Made by a program: the position numbers and the translations under genes. From Phaeodactylum tricornutum CCAP 1055/1 (lineage: Eukaryota > Bacillariophyta > Bacillariophyceae > Surirellales > Neidiaceae): 64,000 nucleotides of DNA. The stretch is from contig NC_011686.1 of NCBI RefSeq assembly GCF_000150955.2, forward strand, positions 124,001-188,000, written 5' to 3'. Of the stretch, positions 12,036-23,219 are shown one piece after another; the first letter of the stretch is position 1; every line of letters begins with the position of its first letter. Below the pieces are notes generated by a model. It saw only the letters and a list, made by a program, of their open reading frames with translations. It searched no databases and was not told where the DNA came from.

Positions 12036-13058
12036 CTATGAATTTTGTGGCTTGTGTCGTGGCCGCTCAGGATGTCGAGCCACATGACGCCTGATGGCTT
12101 GAAAGATGGCATCGTGAAGCAGATGTTTGTCAAGCTTGGTTGGGCATGATGTTGCTTGTTGTTGTTTGTGCGCGTGTTCTACATTCCAGAACCACGCCTG
12201 AGTCCCTTCCAGTATGCAATCGCAGTTTAAAGGCTCCCGGTGATCCATATCGACAACCACATCTTCCAGAGGCCACCGCGCAGTCGGTAGGGACAATGCT
12301 GCCGCACGATTTTTGCTACGATCCAGCTGAACACGACGATCAATCAACAAACCAACAATGATGATATCGGGTGGATCTTGAATAGCGTCTAGTACGTGTT
12401 CGGAATCGGGCGACAAGTAGAGTACCGACGGTGGCCGTGGACCCGACGTCGAGAAAGCCGCTTGTCCCGTTATAGGGCGATTACTAAAGCCAAGATGCGA
12501 AGGAAACGGTTCTCTACTTTGCTCTTGCGTCCAGAGAATCTGCATTCGATCCAGCAATGCGGATTGAATGGAAATGTCCGGACAGCCCACAATAATCGTT
12601 GCGGGACGCCGTTGTCGACCATAATCATAACCTGACGAACCTCTCGTTTCCGTCAGTTGCCAGGTCAGAAAGTTGACAACTTGCCGAGCAATAGCGAGGA
12701 TCTTCTCTTTCCGGGGGCGGGCTTCGTTCGGAATGCCGTAGCCTAAATCACACACAATCAAGGGTAGTTTTGGCCAGGTGGGATCGACGTTTCCCACCGT
12801 AGGAGCTCCGCCATTATCATTGTCTCGCAAAGACGAGGAGGGCAGGGACGAATCGCTATCTTGTAAATGGATTTCGCCCGCTTCTTCGCCCACTACCTGT
12901 TCCTCTACGGAAACGTGATCTGCGACTAGTACCAATTGTTGATCCAAGGCCTGGGCTAGCCGACGATCCTCGTCATTCGCGGAAAAAAGGGGAGACTGAG
13001 AGGTAGAATCAGACTCCGTATCAGTCCGATGCGGAACAGCGGCCCCACTCAGCGTCAT
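12036..13058 (-). CDS. TRM10-like SPOUT tRNA methyltransferase
   Basis: This gene encodes 340 residues from the first ATG of the frame. The first 90 residues are Ser/Asp/Glu-rich and probably disordered. The remainder matches the layout of the TRM10 SPOUT domain: LPLIVCDLGYG (first strand, normally VIDCSF), a helix starting KEKILAIARQVVNFL, then VLYLSPDSEHVLDAI, DIIIVGLLIDRR and SLPTARWPLED. These parallel the family's 'YLTxDSxxVL', 'YVIGGLVDR' and 'ARLPIG' blocks. TRM10 enzymes methylate N1 of purine 9 in tRNA using S-adenosylmethionine. The expected GG of the SAM-binding knot reads GL here, so activity is not assured. The gene is divergent from exportin-T across 645 bp, which may couple two tRNA functions. 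Confidence in the family is moderate. Confidence 0.65.
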   Translation of the reverse strand: MTLSGAAVPHRTDTESDSTSQSPLFSANDEDRRLAQALDQQLVLVADHVSVEEQVVGEEAGEIHLQDSDSSLPSSSLRDNDNGGAPTVGNVDPTWPKLPLIVCDLGYGIPNEARPRKEKILAIARQVVNFLTWQLTETRGSSGYDYGRQRRPATIIVGCPDISIQSALLDRMQILWTQEQSREPFPSHLGFSNRPITGQAAFSTSGPRPPSVLYLSPDSEHVLDAIQDPPDIIIVGLLIDRRVQLDRSKNRAAALSLPTARWPLEDVVVDMDHREPLNCDCILEGTQAWFWNVEHAHKQQQATSCPTKLDKHLLHDAIFQAIRRHVARHPERPRHKPQNS

Positions 13059-13703
13059 TCGTTTGTAAGTCACTGCTGGCAGCAATGGGACACCTACAGG
13101 TATCCTCCCTCATCGTACGTCGTTTGGTCGGTCTGATCGATTGCCAACAGTAAGAGTGACTGCCAGTGACAGTGAACGGAACGATGCCCGGCAGGTAAAC
13201 GACTGACGGTGATTGATGTGTCTCGTATGGAAGGACAGACGTTACTTTAACATGGGATGGCATCCCTTTGATAAATTTGAAATAGGGACAATAGGTCGGA
13301 ACGACACTGAACTTCTGTCTCGCCCTAGATCGACCATATAGGAATTCTCGTTGTCGACGTTCATATAATGTCGCGTTGGCGTCTGCTCGTCCCTCATCCG
13401 CTCATTTTCCCACTATCGGCTTCACGTTGATCGCCGTGAAGAGAGGAAGAGGAGTCTGTCTCGCCTTCTCGATGTACATTTTGGCTTTCGCTCGGCTCAC
13501 TTCTTTTTCCTGGGGCGTGACCCGTTCCCGACTCGAGTCCAACGACGATGGGGGACACCGCTGCTTGCTGGTATTAATACTGGATCAAAACAGACTCTCT
13601 CTGTATCCGAATCAAAAGGGCACTGACGCGTTTGCCGACCCGAAATCTGCAACGTCATCGTCGAGCGCCGAACCGAACGAACGGAATAATCCTCGTTCGA
13701 TTC
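13059..13703. promoter_or_regulatory. Divergent promoter region, TRM10-like / exportin-T
   Basis: The 645 bp between two divergent starts. A compact cluster at 13157-13175 reads TGACTGCCAGTGACAGTGA and includes TGACAGTGA, the T variant of the motif repeated through this window, 109 nt upstream of the minus-strand gene. No other feature is recognised. That it acts as a shared promoter is inferred from gene orientation. Confidence 0.5.
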
Positions 13704-16700
13704 ATGTCGTCGGGATACCAGTGGAGCGGCGTATCGGCAGCGCAAGTCGAAGAGTGGGTGCAGCAATCGAACAATCCAGCCGACTCTGCGCAACAGTGGC
13801 AAGCCACACGAAATCTTCAAGAATGGACGGCTTCCAACGTCAACGTTCCCGCGATCCTGCTCCAGCTGTTGACCACATCCTGCGGCTCCAACGCCCGTCC
13901 AAATACGTCCACCCACCGAGAGGCTGTACAATTTTATGCTTTGACGACACTGGGGAGACTCCCACTCGCTCCGGAGGAACGGAGGCACATGCGGACGTTC
14001 CTCCTCTCGCAATTCTCCTTTTTGGCGGCGAACGGGAGCGACAGTCGTAGTAGTACCAATACGCCAAGCAGCCCTTCTGCTTTTCTACGCAACAAGGCAG
14101 CCATGCTTCTTACGCAACAGATTTTGACGGATGTTCCCACCGGAAACTGGAATACGGTCGAACCGGATCTCTTGCGACTGGCAGGGACGGACCCGCTTTT
14201 GTTTCTCAAAACTGTCGAAACGCTACTGGAAGATTTCCAAACCAACGAAACCGACAAAGACTCCATTCGCCAAGTCAAGGATTTCCTAAAGGGGCATTTG
14301 ACCCCGCATGATACCAATCCAACGTTTCTAGAAAGTCTTTTTTCCACCGTCGCGCAAATTCTATCCCAATCATTGTCCACCAACCCATCCGAATCGAAAC
14401 ACGCCGTCATTTTACTCGCAATCCAAACCGTCAAGGGCTTCTTCCAGTGGACGGAGCTAATCTTTCTTGGAAAGGAGTCGGCCAACCGCGTCTTGGAGCA
14501 ACTGTTGGTTTGCTTGCAACCGCAACAACCGGAGGAAATTCAATGGACGGCTCTCCAAGCTTGGCAGGAGTGGATCACATCCGATTCGGTCGTTTCCAAA
14601 GAGAGGGAATCCTCGATTCAGACAGCGACCGACCCTAAACTTCCCGTACTGACGGCTCTTTTGGAGAAGATACATGAATACAATCTACTCCCATACACGG
14701 GAGAGTCGGCCTACGAAATCGAAGTTGTCATTGAAGTTGGTAAGGTCGTCAACACCATGGGTTTGGAAATTACACATTTATGGCAACAGACCGCTTCCAA
14801 CGGCAACGCCGACGACAGTTCCGTACACACACTCTTTCATCAGATTCTTGATTTATTCTTTCGCGCTTTTGCCTACGACGATATCGATGTATCGTTGGCC
14901 GTTCTGCCTCTTGCCAGCAAGCTGGCGGCCGTCATGTCCGACGAGCCCGCTCACGATGCGAAGGATTCCTGTAACCAACTCTTGCGACGTCACTTACCGC
15001 AAACGCTCAACATCCTCTACCAACAAATCAAGTATCCCAAAGATTTCTCCTTCAACTTCATCGACGATGAAAATGCGGAAGAAGAACAATATCGCGAAGA
15101 GCTGGGAAAGTTGTACGTGAAACTCGTACGGGTAGCGCCCACAACTTGTTTCCAGTTCGTCTGTGAAGCGGCGGCTCAATGGCTCGATCGCACCAATAGT
15201 AGCAATACTAACGATGGGTGTATAACCATGTCCAACGCTCCGACTCCCGACCTGGAAGCAACTTTGAGACTCCTTTACAAATACTGTGAGGGAATACGGC
15301 CCACACCGGGTATGAAAACGGCCATGAAAAACCAAACATTTTGCGCCTTACTGGTTGCCTTGCACGAGTCCCCTATTGCTAATCACGGACATTTTGAAAT
15401 CCTTTGTTGGTACTACGACGTTGCCGTGCGCTACTATCCCATTTTTCAACATTCCAATCATACTATTCTTTTGTCGCGCGTTCTCGATGCAATGACAGGG
15501 GCCCGCGGTCTACAGCACGGACACGCTCGGGTTAGATCACGCTGTTGCTATTTGCTGCTACGTCTAGTTAAAGCCATTGCTCCGCTGTTGCGTCCGTTCG
15601 TGGAGACAGCCGTTGCAGGAATCCAGGGACTGTTGACGAATACAACCCTCGAGCTGCGACCGGACGATACATTGTACCTGTTTGAGACTATTGGACTGCT
15701 ACTGGGGAAAACAGGAATCGACGCACCGGAACAGGCACGATATTTGACTCTCGTCATGACGCCGCACGTCCGTTCCATAGAAAAATCCTTACAAGACCCC
15801 AGATTGCTCCAGGATACCGAATTCTTTGGAGACCGCTTAGCCCAGTCGATCGCCGCGCTAGCGCATTTGAGCAAGGGCTTCTCGAAACCAGCGCAGTCCA
15901 TTCAACTTGTCTTGATGGAGACGGTCAACATTACGCAAATTATAATGGAAGCGCTCCCAAACCATGAACAAGTGCGGAACAAAACCATGGTTTTACTACC
16001 ACGAATGATCCAATGTCTCGGTGATCAGGTCTTGGATAAGATCCCTCGTTTCTTGTACATTTTGATTGAGCACTGCAACTCGGAGGATGTTTTGTTTGTA
16101 TCCCAAATTTTCAATCAGCTTTGCATCAAGTTTAAAGAAGCGTCGGTTCCTGTCATTGACGGTGCGTTAATGCCCTTTTTACGAAAATGCTACGCACTGG
16201 TGCCTGCTACCGATGACGTTGCTGGGACTTCTGACGTTCCACCCCATTTGCGAACGGAACAGCTTTCAATTCAGAAGTTGACCTTTGTCGTACTTCAGCA
16301 CATTGTGACGCACAACGCATCCGCCGTTCTGATGTCTCCTACCAATGTCGGCAATCTGGAATCTGTGTTACGTTCCATGTCGGATGGAGCAGTGTATGTG
16401 ACCGACCCTATTGTTCAGAAGACGTGCGTCAAATTTTTCCGAGAATGGCTGGAACAGTTGACCAACCAGAATACTGAACTGAATCGATACCGCCGAGGGT
16501 TTTTGGTGTTTTGCGGTCAAACCTTCCTCCCAGGTATGTTGCACGTTCTATTGAGTCCATCGTTTGATCATCGAGACGCCATGCAGGCTCGTGTGGTCGC
16601 GGAATTGGCTGGTGCCTTATACGGTTGGGCATCTCAAGTAAGTGACAATGATGCGTTGGAATTGACGAGTCGGATTCCCGCGTTGGCGGACAACTCGAAC

Positions 16701-16784
16701 GTTGCCGTCGCTCTGCGAGCCGTGGGTAGCGCGAAAGACGCCGAGACGTGGTTAACACAGATCTTTCAGAGCTACAAGAGTTAA
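13704..16784 (+). CDS. XPOT: Exportin-T (tRNA nuclear export receptor)
   Basis: This single-exon gene encodes 1026 residues, about the usual length for exportin-T/Los1. The protein is alpha-helical throughout and reads as HEAT repeats. Diagnostic blocks are the N-terminal FLRNKAAMLLTQQILTDV (exportin-T has FIRNKAAQVFALTF) and the central ARVRSRCCYLLLRLVKAI followed by LRPFVETAVAGIQGLL (exportin-T has AKVRSRTAYLFSRFVKSL and a similar next helix). It carries mature tRNA out of the nucleus with RanGTP. The start at 13704 (MSSGYQWSGVSA) is preferred over an in-frame ATG 24 codons upstream, whose extension is basic and arginine-rich and looks like 5' UTR. Its divergent neighbour is a tRNA-methyltransferase-like gene. 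Confidence 0.88.
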   Translation: MSSGYQWSGVSAAQVEEWVQQSNNPADSAQQWQATRNLQEWTASNVNVPAILLQLLTTSCGSNARPNTSTHREAVQFYALTTLGRLPLAPEERRHMRTFLLSQFSFLAANGSDSRSSTNTPSSPSAFLRNKAAMLLTQQILTDVPTGNWNTVEPDLLRLAGTDPLLFLKTVETLLEDFQTNETDKDSIRQVKDFLKGHLTPHDTNPTFLESLFSTVAQILSQSLSTNPSESKHAVILLAIQTVKGFFQWTELIFLGKESANRVLEQLLVCLQPQQPEEIQWTALQAWQEWITSDSVVSKERESSIQTATDPKLPVLTALLEKIHEYNLLPYTGESAYEIEVVIEVGKVVNTMGLEITHLWQQTASNGNADDSSVHTLFHQILDLFFRAFAYDDIDVSLAVLPLASKLAAVMSDEPAHDAKDSCNQLLRRHLPQTLNILYQQIKYPKDFSFNFIDDENAEEEQYREELGKLYVKLVRVAPTTCFQFVCEAAAQWLDRTNSSNTNDGCITMSNAPTPDLEATLRLLYKYCEGIRPTPGMKTAMKNQTFCALLVALHESPIANHGHFEILCWYYDVAVRYYPIFQHSNHTILLSRVLDAMTGARGLQHGHARVRSRCCYLLLRLVKAIAPLLRPFVETAVAGIQGLLTNTTLELRPDDTLYLFETIGLLLGKTGIDAPEQARYLTLVMTPHVRSIEKSLQDPRLLQDTEFFGDRLAQSIAALAHLSKGFSKPAQSIQLVLMETVNITQIIMEALPNHEQVRNKTMVLLPRMIQCLGDQVLDKIPRFLYILIEHCNSEDVLFVSQIFNQLCIKFKEASVPVIDGALMPFLRKCYALVPATDDVAGTSDVPPHLRTEQLSIQKLTFVVLQHIVTHNASAVLMSPTNVGNLESVLRSMSDGAVYVTDPIVQKTCVKFFREWLEQLTNQNTELNRYRRGFLVFCGQTFLPGMLHVLLSPSFDHRDAMQARVVAELAGALYGWASQVSDNDALELTSRIPALADNSNVAVALRAVGSAKDAETWLTQIFQSYKS

Positions 16785-17362
16785 CCATTGGAACCAATAG
16801 AAAACGTTAGACTGCGATATGTTCTTTGTCAACCCCTAGTTGTTGTTCGCTGTTCTGGCTCGTTGCGGCTGGTTTCCATTCTTGGGAATCCGTTGCAATG
16901 AACCCATGTTTCCGAATCATAATACGCTATGACGCGCTCGTACTACTTACAGTGACTATTTTTCGATAAGCAATTCACAGTCAGGCTTTTCCACCATTGT
17001 CCTGGGCATTCAAATCTGGGCTTTGTGACGTCAGGTCTCATTTTTAGTGACTGCTTTTTACGCATGTGCGACAGCCCAAAAAGACTGAGATGACCGTTTG
17101 ATAATTTAAAAGATTGCCACAATCAACAGATCATTAACTCTCTGCGCTTCTCCTCAATCCGAACCGCGGTATTTGTGAAAAAGCCAGGCATAATTTCTTA
17201 CGTGGCTGTTACGGTAGGGGGGAAAGGCACCGTCGTCTTCGTACCAAGTTTGGGAGGCTGTGCACTTCATAGTGAACATCGTCCGATATCACACTCCAGG
17301 CAATTTCAAGACATTCGCTCACTGTAAGCAATCGATCAACCCACAACTTCCTTCCATAGAGC
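16785..17362. promoter_or_regulatory. Upstream region of the AAA/TPR gene
   Basis: The 5' flank of the AAA ATPase gene contains TCACAGTCA at 16975-16983, the palindrome TGACGTCA at 17026-17033 (50 nt apart), and a related TCACTGTAA about 40 nt before the start codon. No coding feature is recognised. Confidence 0.45.
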
Positions 17363-20300
17363 ATGTTCAAGTCGAACGCATCGGCAACACATCGAACGGC
17401 CTCTATGATTAGCGATATTTCTCACGAGTTCGAAGAGGAAGGCTTCGGACGAGTACGATTGTTAGCCCCCTTGAGTTCCTCGCGACGCGGCCCTTTTTAT
17501 GAATTCCGTTTGAATGAAATGACGGTCAATAAGCTCCAGTTTGCTTCGCTCGGTCTCTACGGACGCGACGAGGAGATACGGAAGCTTCAGGAAGTCTTTG
17601 TCAAAATGAAAAGCCAATCTCGGGAACTTGTAATGATTTCGGGCGCGGCCGGAACGGGGAAATCCGCTTTGGCCCAGAATTTACAGAAATCTGTACAAAA
17701 GGCCAAGGGATTTTACATTTCGGGAAAATTCGACGTCAAGCAACGTGATGAACCTTACGCAGGCATAGTCACCGCCTGTCGTCAGCTATGTGACGATGTT
17801 TTGTCCTTAACCGAGCCTTTACCAGAAATTGCACCAGAACAGACAGTCGAGCCGTGTACAGGATTTCTGCCTCCACAAAGCTCGCTATATCGTTGGAACT
17901 TTTCTTTCGAAGAAATGAAAGCAAAATTGCAGCAGGAACTGGGTCAAGAAGCTGAGGTTCTGTCGACTGTGATACCAAACCTGAAACAAATTGTCGGGGG
18001 TGACTATTTGTTGGCACCGGAGTCTGGAGTTGGCCGTCTTGAAGCAAGGAATCGTTTCAACTTCGCCTTTCGGCGATTCATGAGAGTAATGGGTAGTTTT
18101 GGACCTCTTGTCATGGTGCTGGATGATCTACAGTGGGCGGACTTGGCGTCCCTAGACTTGGTACAGCTTCTCATCACGGATCGGGAAAATCCATCCCTGA
18201 TGGTGGTAGGCTGCTATCGTGACAACGAAGTTCACGATGCGCACTTGATGACAAAAATGATCCGTGACATCAAGACGAGCAGTGATGAAGATGGCGTTTC
18301 ATTAACATCAATTACTGTGGGAAATCTCGAAGTTCCACAGGTTGACAAAATGCTGGAAGATTTGCTGTCCTCTACCCCCAAAAAGACGATGGAGCTTGCC
18401 GAGGTCGTTCATAAGAAGACACTCGGTAATGTGTTCTACGTCATACAGTTCCTTTCACAACTAGCGGAAGATGAACTGTTATCTTTCAATATTGGATCTC
18501 TCAAATGGACCTGGGACATCGAAAAAGTACTGTTGAGTACTGCATCGACAGCAAACGTCGTCGAACTGATGCAAAAGAAACTCAACAAGCTTCCAAAAGG
18601 GGTTTCAGAAGTGCTTCAGTTGATTGCTTGTCTCGGATCTACGTTCAACTATGGACTTTTCCAACTTGTGGTTCATCATCTTCACGCAATCAAGCCACCA
18701 AAAATTCCGATCGAATCGCCCCAAGTCGATACCTCCTCTGAAAACCCAACTTCCAACGGATTTCGTGCGATTGATTGCTTGAACATTTCCGTCAACGAAG
18801 GTATAGTCGAATGTTGCGGAGAGTACTCGTTTCGCTGGGTACACGATAAGATACAAGAAGCAACCTACTCATTGATAGACCGGGATGAGCTGGTAGGGAT
18901 TCAATATCGAATTGGTCAATTGTTGATGAACAGTTTGACGCCTGACGATATCGACACCATTATTTTCGTCGTGGTCAAGTTGTTGAACGAAGGAGCAGCA
19001 GCAGGTCTTGCCACGGACTATGCGATGTGCGATCGAGTGGCCAAGTTGAATCTTCGTGCTGGAGTGAAAGCAATTGAGACTTCTGCATTTTTGACCGCAA
19101 CAGTCTACCTGGCAAAAGGAATTGAGCTACTGTCCAATGACCATTGGAACAGCCAGTACGATCTGAGCCTAGAGTTATATTCTACCGCTGCGGAGGCTGA
19201 ATTTTGCGTCGGAAATTTCGATCGCATGACCAACCTTTGCAATGAAGTCCTGGATTTGTCGAATCGGCCTCTTTTGGACAAGAGACGGGCGTACAATGTG
19301 CTCTTGGATTCATTGGGTGCGCAAGACCGTATGAGCGAAGCTTCCGAGTTGTGTTTGTACGCTCTATATTTACTGAACTGCCAACTTCCAAAATACCTCA
19401 TCAAAATGTTTGTAGTCGCTGGATTTTTACGAACCAAGGTTTTGCTCAAGCGTTTGACATCAGAAAAAGTGTCCGATCTACCAACAATGAAAGAAAAGTC
19501 CAAAATATGGGCAATGGCCTTGCTTGGAAGGCTGACAACTTTTTCATACTTGGAAGAATTGGACATACTACCTCTGGTTATTCTCAAAAGCTTGAGATGG
19601 ACTCTCCGGTTCGGTGTCAGCGAATTTTCTCCACCTGCCTTTGCTCTCGTCGGCCTATCCCTCGTTGCCCATCTGAATGATTTCACTGGAGGGAAAGTGT
19701 ACGCTCAACATGCTTTGAGTTTACTGGAATCAATCCACTCCCGTAAAGTAGAGTCGCGCACCATATTTGTCACCCAGGCTTTTGTTATGCACTGGACGGA
19801 CCCAATTCAAAGCACTCGGAAGCCATTGTTACATGGTTACCAAGTTGGAATGGCAATGGGCGACACGGAAAGCGCCATGTGGTGCATCTACTTCTACCTA
19901 GAAAACTCTATGCATGGAGGTGGAACCCTTCCGTGTCTGGCCGCTGATTTACGGATATACAGCAATCAAATGAGGGAATTCAAACAGTCAAAACAACTCG
20001 CTTCTACTCTTCTCCTGTGGCAGGTAGTTTTGAATCTGATGGGCGAGTCGGAAAACTCTGTAGTTTTGACGGGGGAAGCTGTTAACCAAGACCTAACTTT
20101 GAGGCAAGCACATGATAACGTTCATCTGTACGCCGCGCTCCGACGAATGCAGCTTTACATCGCATGCTTGTTTGAGGAGTTTGAGCTAGCTGTCGGTTTG
20201 ATTAAGGAGACGGGGATCAACTATTTTGAGAAAGTAATGCCGGCAGTCTTTGGACTGTGCCCATTGGCCTTTTTGAATGGAATGGCATGTTTTGCCGTTG

Positions 20301-20776
20301 CATCGAAAAGATGCGGAAGAAAATATCGGATGTTGGGCAAGAAATTTCTCAGGAAAATTTCGGGCTGGGTGGAAAAGGGGGTAAGTGTATTTCTTAGCAT
20401 CATGCTTTGTTGACATGGCGGTAGGTCTCACAACTTGAAACCTTGCACGCGCCAGAATGTTAATGTCCGTCACTATGAGTCTCTTCTAGAAGCTGAACTC
20501 GCTGCCTTGGATGGACGGCGTAGTATCGCCTTGAAGCACTACGATATTTCTATTCTTTTGGCTGGTCGTCAAGGATTTATCCAAGACCAGGCTATGGCGC
20601 ACCAAAAATTGGGCGAATTTCACTTAAAGTCTGCAAACATGCAAGATGCGGAATATCATGTGGGGGAAGCAATAAAGCTCTATGAGGAGTGGGGCGCTTT
20701 CCAGAAAGCTCACCATATTAAAGTTAAACACGAAAAGCTTCTTGCGCCTCCCTCCGAAATTCTTGTGGCTACGTAA
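17363..20776 (+). CDS. Large AAA_16/TPR ATPase without an effector domain
   Basis: Two exons, 17363-20380 and 20456-20776, with a 75-nt phase-0 intron (donor GTAAGT at 20381, acceptor CCAG ending at 20455), give 1112 residues. Reading through the intron meets an in-frame stop at 20411. The splice restores a natural KG-NVNVRHYESLLEAE join typical of this family. The domain order is: LYGRDEEI entry (about 65), Walker A GAAGTGKS (94-101), Walker B LVMVLDDLQWAD, sensor-like GCYRDNE, then a long superhelical TPR-like region to the C-terminus. Bacterial and algal relatives of this STAND-type ATPase usually sit next to a protein kinase, GAF, histidine kinase or cyclase domain. None is present here, so the protein is a stand-alone sensor or scaffold of unknown ligand. 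Alternative start: Met15. Confidence 0.85.
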
Positions 20777-21010
20777 TGATTGGCTTTGCATTTTTTTGGC
20801 ACCACAGGTTACCACTTCTTCTACCATTCATCGCCTCAAATGGCTAAGATAAAAGTTTCGGCGTCCTGCCGCTCACACTACGAATCACGAAAACCGTCGG
20901 ATGCATATGGAAATGTGTGAATCCTGAAAGGAATCCCCTTTCTCTATTAGTTAGACAGTAACGTCATACTGCATAACTGTACAATAAGTTTCCATTAAAT
21001 CCATTTAGTT
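20777..21010. other. Short convergent 3' intergenic region
   Basis: The AAA gene (plus) and the GH26-like gene (minus) converge here. Only AT-rich 3' flanking sequence is seen. Confidence 0.4.
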
Positions 21011-22529
21011 CTACACCAACAGTTCATTGATGGTTTCGTATCCTCGGCGACGATGTCGTCGATGAGTCCAAAGCGAGGCAAGCAAGGCAATAAGGATGCC
21101 CCCCACAAAGAAAAAGGACGAACCATTAGCTATAAGAAAACCATCCTTCCCCCTCGCAGCCAAAAGATCTAAGCGTCCACTGCTGCCGTCGCTATCCCAT
21201 CCAAATGTGTTGCCCTCGTCTACATTATCCATCTTGTCTTTTTTGCCCTTACTCATCCATTCTGTCCAATCAAATGGCTTTTTGCCACCCTTTTTAGAGA
21301 CTCGTGTACCTGTTTTGGCGGGGCCGACGGCACAAAGGCCTGCGTGCTGAACGAAACGTGGATTCTTCAAAACATATTTTTGACAAAGGCGTGTGATTGT
21401 TTGGTTCGCCGCCAAGCGCGAGTCTCCGAAACCCGTTCCATTCCACATAGACAGAGAGTCCCAGTCGCAATCAATGTAGCTCCACATACCAATATCGTAC
21501 GCATTGATTATTTTCAGTACTGGATGATACCAATCTCTCCAGGGGTCTTTCAAGACATGAACCCCTCCAAACGGCGTCGATTCCGCGATCATAGTGGGTT
21601 TGTTGTGGAAGTTGGCAAAGTCCAAGACGTTGTTCAATGTCGAGATACTGCCGAGACTAGGATAGTGCTGGTAGAACTGGGAAAAAATGCTCACCCCGAC
21701 CCAATCGACGACATCATCGCCAGGATAAAAGTCGGCTAGTGTGGTATTCGCGGGTAAACCGGCTCCCCACGAATGCCAAACAAAGATGACCTTGTTGCGG
21801 CAAGCCGGCCAGAAACGGCAACTGTTGACAATCTTGACGTAGGCTTTCGTGTAGAGCGCCGGATCACTATTGTACCCAAAACCTGGATTGTCAAACTCGT
21901 ATCCAACGCGCAAAAAGACCTTGGTGGCGTTGCTTTCGTTTGTCAGAAAGGTCATCAACGAGTCAATCTCTGCCTTTAACTTTCCCGCCATAATATCCGC
22001 ACATCCGGTGGTGCCGTTTAACCACAAGCCAATTTGGAGACCAGGTACCTGTCCTTCCAGAGTGACGCCGACGGCGTCCTGGACGCCGCTACCGTAGTCG
22101 ATCGGTGTTTTCAAACCGCTGAGCGTCTGGATGTCCGTGTAGACCATGGTTGCGGCTGGCAAAAAGTCTGCCACCGTCAGCGGCGGAATCGGTCCCACGG
22201 CGATTTCATTCCTAGGCACGTAAGGGCGTAAAAATTGAGCAAAGGTTAAGACGTGAGAAAGAGCAACGCGATACCAGTCGAGTCGCATATCGTTTCTGCA
22301 TTGAACTATTTCTAGTAACTGCAAATACGGCACTGTACGGTGTGATGACTCACAATTTCAAACCCTTCTTCTGCCTTGTTTGAGCTCGGTGCAAACTGTA
22401 CGAGAACTGATCCGTGACGTAGTCTTGAATCGCAGCCAGGTCTTGGCCTATGGTCAAATAGGTCTTCCCAGCTGGAGGTTCACAAGACGCGACTGCAGTC
22501 GCTTGTGGGGCCCACCACCATCCAACCAT
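21011..22529 (-). CDS. Membrane-anchored GH26-like glycoside hydrolase, 5' end uncertain
   Basis: Two exons are supported: 22529-22354 and 22211-21011, with a 142-nt phase-2 intron (GTGAGT to CCTAG). The upstream exon supplies CEPPAGKTYLTIGQDLAAIQ. The catalytic region holds VFLRVGYEFDNPGFGY, whose Glu fits the acid/base, then VWHSWGAG, FYPGDDVVDWVGVSIF, and MIAESTPFGG, whose Glu fits the nucleophile. This is the order found in GH26 mannanase-like barrels. A transmembrane helix (SFFFVGGILIALLASLW) follows near the C-terminus, then a basic tail with YETI, which fits a YxxPhi sorting signal. The enzyme domain would therefore face the lumen or the cell surface. The ATG at 22529 is provisional: no signal peptide follows it, and an acceptor-like CGTAG lies about 35 nt further upstream, so one 5' exon may be missing. 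The substrate is unknown. Confidence 0.75.
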
Positions 22530-23219
22530 GTTCGCAAAGTCAGCAACACTGCTTCGAGATGTCTACGAATGGAAACTAATCGTGAACCTTTAGAGTGAAT
22601 GAAGGACGAGAGAATGGCAAATGAAAAACAATAGATCTTTCCATTCACGAAAAGTGTTCGATCGGTTTTATGAGAGGAACTATAGAGGAGTTCACTGTCA
22701 CCCTGTTCGTATCCACTGCCGCTCTTCAACACGGACCCGCGGCTTCCCAGATTCGTACCAGACTCGACTGGTTCGCGGATCGTTCCCTCGCCAACATCAT
22801 GGCTGTTGACCTACGTTCGAAAGTCTAGCAGACGAAGGATGATAGAAAATGTGGAGAGGAATTTCAGTGACTGTCTAGTGCCAGTCAAGGAAAAACCCAT
22901 GGTACATCTAAAAATTAGTGCTCCATTATGTAATGTTAATACGTGTATTCCAGATAATGGACTAATTAAACCATGAATGTTTGTTGTTCTGAACCTATAC
23001 TGTACCCGACGATGAAAGTTAAACAAACTGTTTGCCCGAAGTGTTTTCCAGTGCTAGCTATTTCTCCGCCTCTAGTAGGCATATGGTAAAGAGCTTCTTC
23101 GTTCTTGTATGTTCAGTACAATATATACGGTCTGGTAAGGGCGGCAAGATGATGCTGCGTTGCAACCGTCGCTGGGAACAAGGCTTGCACAATCGCCAGC
23201 AAAGGTACATTTACCATCA
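22530..23219. other. 5' flank of the GH26-like gene with a 52-codon plus-strand frame
   Basis: A TCACTGTCA motif lies at 22692-22700. A 52-codon plus-strand frame at 22670-22828 (MRGTIEEFTVTLFVSTAALQ start) reads smoothly but has no known match, and overlaps the likely missing first exon of the GH26-like gene on the other strand. I do not call it. The remainder is AT-rich and is shared with the 3' flank of the next minus-strand gene. Confidence 0.3.

Noticed and set aside
20411-20413. In-frame stop in the AAA/TPR gene, suggesting a broken gene
   Set aside because: A 75-nt intron (20381-20455) removes it and rebuilds the family's usual KG-N...H join, so the gene is intact.
22670-22828. A 52-codon plus-strand frame upstream of the GH26-like gene
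   Set aside because: No homology or promoter evidence, and it overlaps the probable missing exon on the other strand.
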